Origin: Pseudolysinimonas_A sp039912695
Lineage (GTDB): Bacteria > Actinomycetota > Actinomycetes > Actinomycetales > Microbacteriaceae
DNA: 64,000 nucleotides
Reading direction: 5' to 3'
Assembly (NCBI RefSeq): GCF_039912695.1
Contig: NZ_JBDSPJ010000021.1
Location: 62,001-126,000 of the forward strand
The translations under genes and the position numbers were made by a program. The notes beneath the pieces were generated by a model. It saw only the letters and a program-made list of their open reading frames with translations. It was not told the DNA's origin and ran no database searches. Of this stretch, positions 57,851 to 64,000 are shown one piece after another. Every line of letters begins with the position of its first letter. Position 1 is the first letter of the stretch.

Positions 57851-58735
57851 GTGATCCGTCGTCTTGCCGTGCTTCCCGTCGCCGCCTTACTCGCGGCGGG
57901 ACTCACCGCCTGTTCCGCACCGACCGATCCCGCGCACGATGGCGTCGTGAAAGTCGTCGCCTCGACGAACGTGTATGCCTCGATCGCACAGGCACTCGCC
58001 GGCAGCGGTGCCGACGTCACCGCGATCATCGACGACCCGACCGCCGACCCGCACAGCTTTGAGGCGAATCCGCGAGTGCAACTCGAACTCGCCCAAGCCG
58101 ACCTGGTGATCGCCAACGGCGGCGGCTACGACGACTTCGTCGACACGATGTACGCGGCGTCGGGCAACTCCTCGGCGGTCGTGTTGCACGCGGTCGACTT
58201 TGGATTGGCCGACCCGACTGCCGCCGGGTTCAACGAACACGTCTGGTACGACTACCCGACGATGTCGCGTCTCGCGGCGACGATCGCGTCCGACCTCGAT
58301 GCGATCGACCCCGACCCCGCTCGGGCCGGGTTGCTGGCCGACTTCCAGACCTCGCTCACCGCTCTCGAAGACCGCGTCTCGGCGATCGCCCGCGACCACT
58401 CCGGCGAGGGAGTCGTCATCACCGAGCCGGTGCCGCTCTACCTGCTCACGGGCGCCGGCCTGATGAATCTCACCCCGCCGCAATTCAGCGCCGCGATCGA
58501 AGACGATTCCGACGTGCCGCCGACGCTTCTGCAGGAAGTGCTCACCGTCATCCCGAACGCGTCGGTCGTCGTCGTGAACGGGCAGACCTCCGGGCCGCAG
58601 ACCGACGCCATCCTCGCCGCCGCAGCCACCGATGGCGTGCCGTCGTTCGCCGTGACCGAGACGATCCCCGCCGGCCTCGACTACCTCACCTGGCAGTCTG
58701 GTGTTCTTGACCAACTCGAGGGAGCCCTTGGATGA
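57851..58735 (+). CDS. znuA: Zinc ABC transporter substrate-binding lipoprotein (ZnuA-like)
   Basis: This 294-residue protein starts with a lipoprotein signal (RRLAVLPVAALLAAGLTACS, lipobox LTAC). The cluster A-I solute-binding fold has VVASTNVYASIAQALAG, DDPTADPHSFEANPRVQLELAQADLVI (metal His about 74) and NEHVWYDYPTMSRLAATI (second His). The third ligand site, usually His-rich, reads VVITEPVPLYLLTGAG with no His, and there is no His-rich loop. The metal could be zinc or manganese. The promoter, operon and Zur gene argue for zinc. Confidence 0.86.
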   Translation: MIRRLAVLPVAALLAAGLTACSAPTDPAHDGVVKVVASTNVYASIAQALAGSGADVTAIIDDPTADPHSFEANPRVQLELAQADLVIANGGGYDDFVDTMYAASGNSSAVVLHAVDFGLADPTAAGFNEHVWYDYPTMSRLAATIASDLDAIDPDPARAGLLADFQTSLTALEDRVSAIARDHSGEGVVITEPVPLYLLTGAGLMNLTPPQFSAAIEDDSDVPPTLLQEVLTVIPNASVVVVNGQTSGPQTDAILAAAATDGVPSFAVTETIPAGLDYLTWQSGVLDQLEGALG

Positions 58736-59562
58736 GCGCGCAGCATCCCGACGGTGCCGTGCTCAGCATTCACGACGCCGAGTTGCGCCTCGGCACCCGC
58801 ACGCTCTGGTCGGGGCTCGATCTCGATGTCGCACCGGGGCAGTTCGTCGCCGTACTGGGGGCGAACGGGTCGGGTAAGACCAGCCTGTTGCGCGCGATCC
58901 TCGGCCAGCACGAACTGAGCGCGGGTGACATCCGGGTGCTGGGCGAACGGGCTCACCGAGGGAACCGTCGCATCGGGTACATTCCCCAGCAGCGCCTCGC
59001 CGATGAGGGCACCGCACTTCGGGGTCGCGATCTGGTGCGCCTCGGTATCGACGGCCACCGCTTCGGAGTCGGCCTCCCGTCCCGTTCCCGTCGAGCCCAG
59101 GTGGATGCCGCGCTCGAGGATGTCGGAGCGACGCACTTCGCGAACGTCCCGGTCGCGCGGCTGTCGGGTGGGGAACAGCAGCGACTTCGCGTCGGGCAGG
59201 CTCTCGCCGGGCAACCTGCGCTGCTGCTGTGCGACGAACCTCTGCTCTCGCTCGACCTGAAGCAGCAGCGCACGGTGAGCGACCTGATCGACGACAACCG
59301 GAAGCAGCGCGGCTTCGGCGTTCTGTTCGTGACCCATGACGTGAACCCGATCCTGGGTGCGGTCGACCGGGTGCTCTACCTCGCGGGCGGCAGGTTCAGC
59401 ATCGGCACGCCCGACGAAGTGCTGCGCAGCGACGTGCTCAGCGACCTCTACGGATCGCCGGTGGATGTCATCCGCTCGGGTGATCGCGTGGTGATCGTCG
59501 GTGCTCCCGACCAGTCGCATGCGCACGAGCATGAGCATGACCACGCGGGAGATTTGCCATGA
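58732..59562 (+). CDS. znuC: Zinc ABC transporter ATP-binding protein (ZnuC-like)
   Basis: This 276-residue ABC ATPase has Walker A VAVLGANGSGKTSLLRAILG (about 40-47), a Q-loop region at IGYIPQQRLA, signature ARLSGGEQQRLRVGQALAG, Walker B ALLLCDEPLLSLDL and the His-switch VTHDVNPI. The C-terminus carries a His-rich tail, SHAHEHEHDHAGD, which could bind metal. It overlaps znuA by 4 bases (ATGA) and znuB by 4 bases. Confidence 0.93.
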   Translation: MSAQHPDGAVLSIHDAELRLGTRTLWSGLDLDVAPGQFVAVLGANGSGKTSLLRAILGQHELSAGDIRVLGERAHRGNRRIGYIPQQRLADEGTALRGRDLVRLGIDGHRFGVGLPSRSRRAQVDAALEDVGATHFANVPVARLSGGEQQRLRVGQALAGQPALLLCDEPLLSLDLKQQRTVSDLIDDNRKQRGFGVLFVTHDVNPILGAVDRVLYLAGGRFSIGTPDEVLRSDVLSDLYGSPVDVIRSGDRVVIVGAPDQSHAHEHEHDHAGDLP

Positions 59563-60431
59563 CGGGCGACTGGTGGTCGGCGCTGTTCAACTTCTCGGAC
59601 TACGGAGAATTGATCTGGTTGCTGCACAATTCGATCCTGGCTGGACTCGTGCTCGGAATCGTCGGCGGGCTGATCGGTGTCTTCGTGATGTCGCGCGACC
59701 TCGCGTTCGCCGTGCACGGGGTGAGCGAACTGTCGTTTGCCGGCGCGGCGGCGGGTCTACTCACGGGTGTCGGCGTGGTCACCGGGTCGATTGCCGGATC
59801 ACTCGTCGCGGCGGTGCTGATCGGCCTTCTCGGTGCGCGGGCACGCGACCGCAACTCGATCACCGCGGTGCTGATGCCTGCGGGGCTGGGGCTTGGCATC
59901 CTGTTCCTCGCGTTGTATCCGGGCCGCGCATCGAGCAAGTTCGGGCTGCTGACCGGCCAGATCGTCGCGGTCGATGATCCGCGGCTCGGGGTCCTGGCCA
60001 TCGTCGGTGCCGTCGTCGTGCTCGGCTTGCTCGTGTTGTGGCGGCCGCTCACCTTCGCGAGCGTGGATGCGGAGGTCGCCGCGGCGCGCGGCATCCCGAC
60101 CCGGGTGCTGTCGATCGCGTTCATGGTGCTGCTCGGACTCTCGGTCGCGATCGGTGTTCAGGTCGTCGGCGCGCTGCTCGTGCTGTCGGTGCTCGTGACG
60201 CCGGCCGCCGCAGCTCTGCGGGTGTCGTCGTCGCCGGTGGTTGTCACCGCATTGAGCGTGACGTTCGCGACAGTTTCGCTCGTGGGCGGCATCCTGTTGG
60301 CGCTGGGATCAAGCGTGCCGATTAGCCCGTACGTGACGACGATCTCGTTTCTGATCTACGTGGTGTGCAGACTGGTAGGGCGAGCCCGCTTGAGAGGAAA
60401 ACACAGTGGCGGAAGGACGGTACTGGCATGA
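59559..60431 (+). CDS. znuB: Zinc ABC transporter permease (ZnuB-like)
   Basis: This 290-residue protein of the ABC-3 permease family has about eight helices. It begins FNFSDYGELIWLLHNSILAGLVLGIVGGLIGVFVMSRDLAFAVHGVSELSFAGAA, a family hallmark; ARGIPTRVLSIAFMVLLGLSVAIGVQVVGALLVLSVLVTPAAAAL is the second. It forms the membrane pore with ZnuA and ZnuC. Its stop overlaps the zur start (ATGA). Confidence 0.93.
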   Translation: MTGDWWSALFNFSDYGELIWLLHNSILAGLVLGIVGGLIGVFVMSRDLAFAVHGVSELSFAGAAAGLLTGVGVVTGSIAGSLVAAVLIGLLGARARDRNSITAVLMPAGLGLGILFLALYPGRASSKFGLLTGQIVAVDDPRLGVLAIVGAVVVLGLLVLWRPLTFASVDAEVAAARGIPTRVLSIAFMVLLGLSVAIGVQVVGALLVLSVLVTPAAAALRVSSSPVVVTALSVTFATVSLVGGILLALGSSVPISPYVTTISFLIYVVCRLVGRARLRGKHSGGRTVLA

Positions 60432-60832
60432 AGCGCAACACTTGGCAGCGCGACGCCGTGCGCGACGCGCTCGGTGACGCCGACGGGTTCGTCAGCGCGC
60501 AGTCGTTGCACGCCGCCCTTCGCGACTCCGGGTCGGGGGTCGGTCTCGCGACCGTCTATCGAGCGCTCGCCGACCTCGCGGTCGAGGGCGACGCCGACTC
60601 ACTGCAGCAAGACGGCGAGAGCCTCTACCGCGCCTGCACTCCCGGCACGCACCACCACCACCTGATCTGCCGCAACTGCGGCACCACGGTCGAGATCGCG
60701 GCGGATGAGGTCGAAACCTGGGCGCATGCGGTCGCCGCCCAGCACGGATTCACCCAGCCGCAACACATCGTGGATGTCTTCGGCCTCTGCCCGGACTGCA
60801 CGCGCATTGCGACGGCGGGCACAACGACCTAG
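60428..60832 (+). CDS. zur: Zur: zinc-responsive Fur-family repressor
   Basis: This 134-residue protein has a winged-helix N-terminus (TWQRDAVRDALGDADGFVSAQSLHAALRDSGSGVGLATVYRAL). Regulatory metal ligands lie at HHHHLICRNCGTTVEIAADEVETWAHAV, and the structural zinc motif CxxC is also present at CPDCTRI. It represses when zinc-bound. The ATG at 60428 gives the normal start; a longer frame has no family character. Coupling to znuB means it is likely autoregulated with the transporter. Confidence 0.93.
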   Translation: MKRNTWQRDAVRDALGDADGFVSAQSLHAALRDSGSGVGLATVYRALADLAVEGDADSLQQDGESLYRACTPGTHHHHLICRNCGTTVEIAADEVETWAHAVAAQHGFTQPQHIVDVFGLCPDCTRIATAGTTT

Positions 60833-60915
60833 TATCAAGAGGTGTCTCGGAAACGGGGCTTCTTGTACGTACCGCTCCGAGAGGGGCGGGATCGCGTGCC
60901 GACAAGTGATCTTGG

Positions 60916-60933
60916 GTGAAGCACTCGCTTCAC
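60916..60933 (+). promoter_or_regulatory. Inverted repeat before rpmB
   Basis: GTGAAGC-ACTC-GCTTCAC is a perfect 7-base stem with a 4-base loop. It lies 12 bases before the strong AGGAGGAAAG RBS of rpmB. It could be an operator or an RNA control structure. No Zur-box-like palindrome was seen in this 123-base gap. Confidence 0.5.
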
Positions 60934-60955
60934 GGTAACCCGTAGGAGGAAAGTC

Positions 60956-61192
60956 ATGGCAGCTGTCTGCCAAGTGACCGGAGCCGTTCCCGGCTTCGGA
61001 CACAACATCTCAAACTCGCACCGCCGCACGAAGCGCCGCTTCGATCCGAACGTGCAGAAGAAGAAGTACTACGTCCCGTCGCTCAAGCGCACCATCAGCC
61101 TCACGTTGTCCGCCAAGGGCATCAAGGTGATTGACGCTCGCGGCATCGAAGCTGTCGTTCAGGATCTGCTGAAGCGTGGGGAGAAGTTCTAA
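60956..61192 (+). CDS. rpmB: 50S ribosomal protein L28, zinc-independent form
   Basis: This 78-residue protein reads MAAVCQVTGAVPGFGHNISN, then HRRTKRRFDPNVQ, matching L28. Zinc-type L28 has CxxC at the start, but here it reads CQVT, and no other Cys exists, so a zinc ribbon cannot form. The ATG at 60956 has AGGAGG upstream. The stop shares one base with rpmG. Confidence 0.96.
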   Translation: MAAVCQVTGAVPGFGHNISNSHRRTKRRFDPNVQKKKYYVPSLKRTISLTLSAKGIKVIDARGIEAVVQDLLKRGEKF

Positions 61193-61362
61193 TGGCCAAG
61201 AAGGCACAAGACGTTCGCCCCATCATCAAGCTGCGCTCCACGGCCGGTACCGGGTACACCTACGTGACCCGCAAGAACCGCCGCAACGACCCCGACCGCA
61301 TCGTGCTCAAGAAGTACGACCCCATTGTGCGCAAGCACGTCGAATTCCGTGAGGAGCGGTAA
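61192..61362 (+). CDS. rpmG: 50S ribosomal protein L33, cysteine-free
   Basis: This 56-residue gene is below usual size cut-offs. It reads MAKKAQDVRPIIKLRSTAG, then YTYVTRKNRRNDPDRIVLKK and ends KHVEFREER, matching L33. There is no Cys at all, so this is the zinc-independent class. It shares one base with rpmB upstream and one base with rpsN downstream, so the three are tightly coupled. Confidence 0.95.
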   Translation: MAKKAQDVRPIIKLRSTAGTGYTYVTRKNRRNDPDRIVLKKYDPIVRKHVEFREER

Positions 61363-61667
61363 TGGCTAAGAAGAGCAAGATCGCCAAGAACGACAAGCGC
61401 GCCGTCATCGTTGAGCGGTACGCCGCGAAGCGTCTCGAGCTGAAGAAGGCGCTCATCGACCCGAACGGTACCGACGCAACCCGCGACGCCGCCCGCCTCG
61501 GGCTGCAGAAGCTGCCGCGCAACGCGTCGCCGGTCCGTCTGCGTAACCGCGACGCCATCGACGGTCGCCCGCGTGGTGTGCTGAGCAAGTACGGAATCTC
61601 TCGTGTGCGATTCCGTGACATGGCTCACCGCGGTGAGCTGCCCGGAATCACCAAGTCGAGCTGGTAA
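61362..61667 (+). CDS. rpsN: 30S ribosomal protein S14, zinc-independent long form
   Basis: This 101-residue S14 has MAKKSKIAKNDKRAVIVERY, LQKLPRNASPVRLRNRDAIDGRPRGVL and the conserved FRDMAHRGELPGITKSSW. The long form lacks the CxxC pairs of the 61-residue zinc form, as seen here. It is last in rpmB-rpmG-rpsN and is followed by a hairpin. Confidence 0.97.
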   Translation: MAKKSKIAKNDKRAVIVERYAAKRLELKKALIDPNGTDATRDAARLGLQKLPRNASPVRLRNRDAIDGRPRGVLSKYGISRVRFRDMAHRGELPGITKSSW

Positions 61668-61683
61668 CAGCCCAGATTTCACC

Positions 61684-61724
61684 CGAAAGCCCGGTCCCAC
61701 GCGGATCGGGCTTTCGTCATTTCA
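61684..61724 (+). terminator. Intrinsic terminator after rpsN
   Basis: CGAAAGCCCG (61684-61693) and CGGGCTTTCG (61707-61716) form a perfect 10-base stem, followed by TCATTTCAT. It is 16 bases after the rpsN stop. Confidence 0.85.
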
Positions 61725-61849
61725 TCCCCAGATTCCGCCACGGTCCCGACTTCACAGGGATTCACGGTGTTTTCTGTTAGTTTCAATGCGGTTCCGGGGG
61801 CGTTTCGACTCCGGCCGCCAACGAAACAACAAGGTCCGAGGAGGACATC

Positions 61850-62137
61850 ATGGCTGACAAGTCACTCAACAAGGCTGATCTCGTGGCCGCTATCGCCGCG
61901 GACTCGGGCCAGGGTCAGACCGCGGTTGCCGCCGTCGTCGATTCGCTGTTCGCCGTTCTCGCCAAGTCGCTCCACGACGGCGCGAAGGTCAGCATCCCCG
62001 GGTGGTTGAGCGTCGAGCCGACGCAGCGTGCCGCACGTATGGGCCGCAACCCCGCCACCGGCGAAGCGATTCACATCAAAGCCAGCACGGGCGTCAAGGT
62101 CTCGGCCGGCAGCAAGCTGAAGGCTGCCGTCAAGTAA
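61850..62137 (+). CDS. HU-family DNA-binding protein
   Basis: This 95-residue nucleoid protein has MADKSLNKADLVAAIAADSGQGQTAVAAVVDSLFAVLAKSL, then GWLSVEPTQRAARMGRNPATGEAIHIKASTGVKVSAGSKLKAAVK, the HU fold with its DNA-binding arm. The tail is short, without the long Lys/Ala extension of mycobacterial HupB. GAGGA lies upstream of the ATG. One GWLSVE block replaces the usual GFGxFE. Confidence 0.96.
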   Translation: MADKSLNKADLVAAIAADSGQGQTAVAAVVDSLFAVLAKSLHDGAKVSIPGWLSVEPTQRAARMGRNPATGEAIHIKASTGVKVSAGSKLKAAVK

Positions 62138-62146
62138 GACGTATCG

Positions 62147-62186
62147 CGAAGGGCGCCGACTGTGTAGTCGGCGCCCTTCGCCGTTT
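62147..62186 (+). terminator. Intrinsic terminator after the HU gene
   Basis: CGAAGGGCGCCGAC (62147-62160) and GTCGGCGCCCTTCG (62167-62180) form a perfect 14-base stem with a 6-base loop, followed by CCGTTT. It lies 10 bases after the stop codon. Confidence 0.88.
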
Positions 62187-62247
62187 CCGGGCGCAGGTAG
62201 CACGGGGGGCGCAGGTTGCACAGGGCGGCGCGGCTTAGGCTTGCGCC

Positions 62248-64000
62248 GTGCTTCGCCTCATCCGGATCGCCGGGCCAGCCATCCTGCTGCTTGCAGCGTT
62301 CGCGGCGGTGCTGATCGGGCTCTCGCTGGGCGGGGGTGCGAAGCCGGGCGTATTCGGCGGCGATCCGATCGTGCTGTACGGCATCCCGATCGCGACCATG
62401 ATCTACCAGTTCGGGATCGCAACGGCCCTCGGTGCTCTCGCCCTCGCGATCTTCGCGTTCAGTGCACGCGAGCCCGAGTTCGGGCGTGCGCTCGACATCG
62501 CCGCCGCAGGCGCCGCGGTGTGGACCGTGGCGGGCGCTGCCGCCGCGTTCCTGACCTTCTCGAGCGCGTACCAGACGTCGCTCAGTTTCGACGAGCGTTA
62601 CGGCCAAGAGCTCGGGTCGTTCCTCACCCAGCTTCCGGCGGGTCGGGCCTGGCTGATTTCGGTTCTGGTCGGCGCTCTTCTCACCGTGGCGTGTTTCGCG
62701 GTGCGCAACGTCACGGTTCTGGGTGCCGTCACGATTGCCGCGGTTCTCGGGCTGGTGCCTCTGGCCAACGACACGGGTCACGCTGCCGGCAACTCGAGCC
62801 ACGCCGCCGCCGTGACGGCGATCTGGCTGCACACGCTGTTCGCCGCATTCTGGGTCGGCGGGCTGCTGACGATCGCCCTCACCCGCTCGAAACTCAGCCC
62901 CGCTCGGCTTGCCGCCGTGATGCCGCGGTACTCAACGATCGCGCTGATCTGTTTCATCGTCGTTGCGGCGTCGGGCTACGTCAGTGCCGCCATCCGGGTC
63001 GGAGATTTCCCCTCGCTGCTCACCCCGTACGGGCTCCTGGTGCTGATCAAGGTGGGGGCTCTTGGCGCCTTGGGACTTTTCGGAGCACTCCAACGTCGAG
63101 CCATCCTGAAGCGCATTGCCGCGGGCGCCGCGCAGAAGTGGTTCTGGCTGCTCGTCGGGTCGGAGTTGGCGTTCATGGGGATCGCGTCGGGAGTCGCGGC
63201 CGCGCTCGCGCGCACCGCTAACCCGGTCTCGCTCGCGCTCCAACCGACGACCCAGACCGCGGCTGAGGTTCTCACCGAGGGCACCCCGCTGCCACCCGAA
63301 CTGACCGCCGACCGCTGGTTCACCTCATGGAATCTCGACCTGCTGTGGTCGCTCGTGATCGGGTTCGCGATCTTCTTTTATCTCGTCGGCGTGTGGCGCC
63401 TGCACCGCCGCGGCGACCGCTGGCCGGTGCATCGCACGATCCTGTGGGTGGCCGGGATGCTCGCGCTGTTCTGGGTGACCAACGGTGCGCTGAACGTGTA
63501 CGAGCAGTTCCTCTTCAGTCAGCACATGCTCGAACACATGCTGCTGAGCATGACGATCCCCGTGCTGCTCGTGCTGAGTGCGCCGATCACCCTGGGTCTT
63601 CGAGCGATTCACAAACGCGACGACGGCAGTCGGGGCCCGCGCGAGTGGATCATGGTGCTCACCCACTCGAAGGCGGCTGCCCTCCTCACGAATCCGATCG
63701 TCGCGGGCATCCTGTTCGCGTCCTCGCTGTGGGCGTTTTACTACACCCCGCTGTTCCGGTGGGCGACCGAAGATCACGTCGGCCACACCTGGATGATCAT
63801 CCACTTCTTGGCGGTCGGCTATTTGTTCGCGGAGGCGCTCGTCGGGGTCGATCCGGTGGCCGAACGCGCGCCGTTCCCGCTGCGGCTGATCCTGTTGCTC
63901 GCCGTGATGGCGTTCCACGCATTCTTCGGCCTCTCCCTGATGACGGGTACCGGGCTGTTGCTCGCCGACTGGTACGGAGCGACGGGTCGCACCTGGGGTG
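62248..64000 (+). CDS. CopD-CtaG fusion: copper transport/cytochrome oxidase assembly membrane protein, partial
   Basis: This gene is open to the right edge for about 584 codons without a stop, so the C-terminus is outside the window. The first half is CopD-like: helices with DTGHAAGNSSHAAAVTAIWLHTLFAAFWVGGLLTIAL (His-rich in helices), then YVSAAIRVGDFPSLLTPYGLLVLIKVGAL. The second half is a CtaG/caa3 assembly domain: FLFSQHMLEHMLLSMTIPVLLVLSAPITLGLRA, then SSLWAFYYTPLFRWATEDHVGHTWMIIHFLAVGYLFAEALVG. These families import copper and help assemble the CuB site of cytochrome oxidase. The GTG at 62248 is preceded by TAGGCT (62236-62241), a leaderless-type spacing. Confidence 0.88.
   Translation, partial: MLRLIRIAGPAILLLAAFAAVLIGLSLGGGAKPGVFGGDPIVLYGIPIATMIYQFGIATALGALALAIFAFSAREPEFGRALDIAAAGAAVWTVAGAAAAFLTFSSAYQTSLSFDERYGQELGSFLTQLPAGRAWLISVLVGALLTVACFAVRNVTVLGAVTIAAVLGLVPLANDTGHAAGNSSHAAAVTAIWLHTLFAAFWVGGLLTIALTRSKLSPARLAAVMPRYSTIALICFIVVAASGYVSAAIRVGDFPSLLTPYGLLVLIKVGALGALGLFGALQRRAILKRIAAGAAQKWFWLLVGSELAFMGIASGVAAALARTANPVSLALQPTTQTAAEVLTEGTPLPPELTADRWFTSWNLDLLWSLVIGFAIFFYLVGVWRLHRRGDRWPVHRTILWVAGMLALFWVTNGALNVYEQFLFSQHMLEHMLLSMTIPVLLVLSAPITLGLRAIHKRDDGSRGPREWIMVLTHSKAAALLTNPIVAGILFASSLWAFYYTPLFRWATEDHVGHTWMIIHFLAVGYLFAEALVGVDPVAERAPFPLRLILLLAVMAFHAFFGLSLMTGTGLLLADWYGATGRTWG

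Noticed and set aside
1..64000. CRISPR arrays, insertion sequences, rRNA genes or a biosynthetic island
   Set aside because: No regularly spaced repeats, transposase motifs, terminal inverted repeats or rRNA sequence were seen. Nearly all space is taken by conserved core genes.

Overview
The window comes from a high-GC actinobacterium, most likely a member of the Microbacteriaceae (inference from gene content and protein style; no database search was possible). It covers the chromosomal replication origin. Genes to the left of dnaA/oriC (about 28.5-30.6 kb) run mostly on the minus strand and those to the right mostly on the plus strand, as expected around a bidirectional origin. The order matches, in reverse orientation, what is known of Mycobacterium tuberculosis on both sides of its origin.

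Left part. At 1-1.2 kb is a DUF222/HNH nuclease-like gene cut by the window edge, then a LysE-type exporter, an oxidoreductase and a membrane protein. A tRNA-Leu gene precedes the cell-wall signalling operon fhaA-fhaB-pstP-rodA-pbpA-pknA-pknB (4.2-13.0 kb). Next come pabA, an unlisted 54-residue membrane protein, a class E sortase, crgA, a rhomboid-fold protein without visible catalytic residues, ppiA, and a one-helix membrane protein in the position of mycobacterial cwsA. A YcaQ-like protein, DUF1653, YceI, tRNA-Ala, tRNA-Ile and a DUF3566 protein lead into gyrA, gyrB, dciA, recF, gnd, dnaN, oriC and dnaA.

Right part. rpmH-rnpA-yidD-yidC-khpB-rsmG-parA-parB (30.7-35.6 kb) contains two parS sites. 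ddl and an aminotransferase follow, then trxA, trxB, murJ, a DUF6049 protein, pcnA, and rpsF-ssb-rpsR-rplI. dnaB comes next, preceded by a cluster of DnaA-box-like sequences. After that lie small membrane proteins, purB with a low-molecular-weight phosphatase, a WXG100-like protein coupled to an alpha/beta hydrolase, a 4-TM holin-like protein, hisC and a three-gene 2-oxo acid dehydrogenase operon. Last are a zinc-uptake operon with its Zur regulator, a cysteine-poor rpmB-rpmG-rpsN operon, an HU gene and a CopD-CtaG fusion that runs off the right edge.

How it fits together. The window holds replication initiation and segregation (dnaA, dnaN, recF, gyrAB, dnaB, parAB/parS), control of cell-wall growth by Ser/Thr phosphorylation (FHA proteins, PstP, PknA/B, RodA/PbpA, MurJ, CrgA), and zinc economy (znuABC-zur plus four ribosomal proteins lacking zinc-ribbon cysteines). 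No insertion sequence, prophage, CRISPR array or obvious transferred island was seen. The most interesting points are the zinc-sparing ribosomal proteins, the degenerate rhomboid, the unusual PknA ectodomain, the WXG100-hydrolase pair, the DnaA-box cluster at dnaB, and a CwsA-like gene in the right place.
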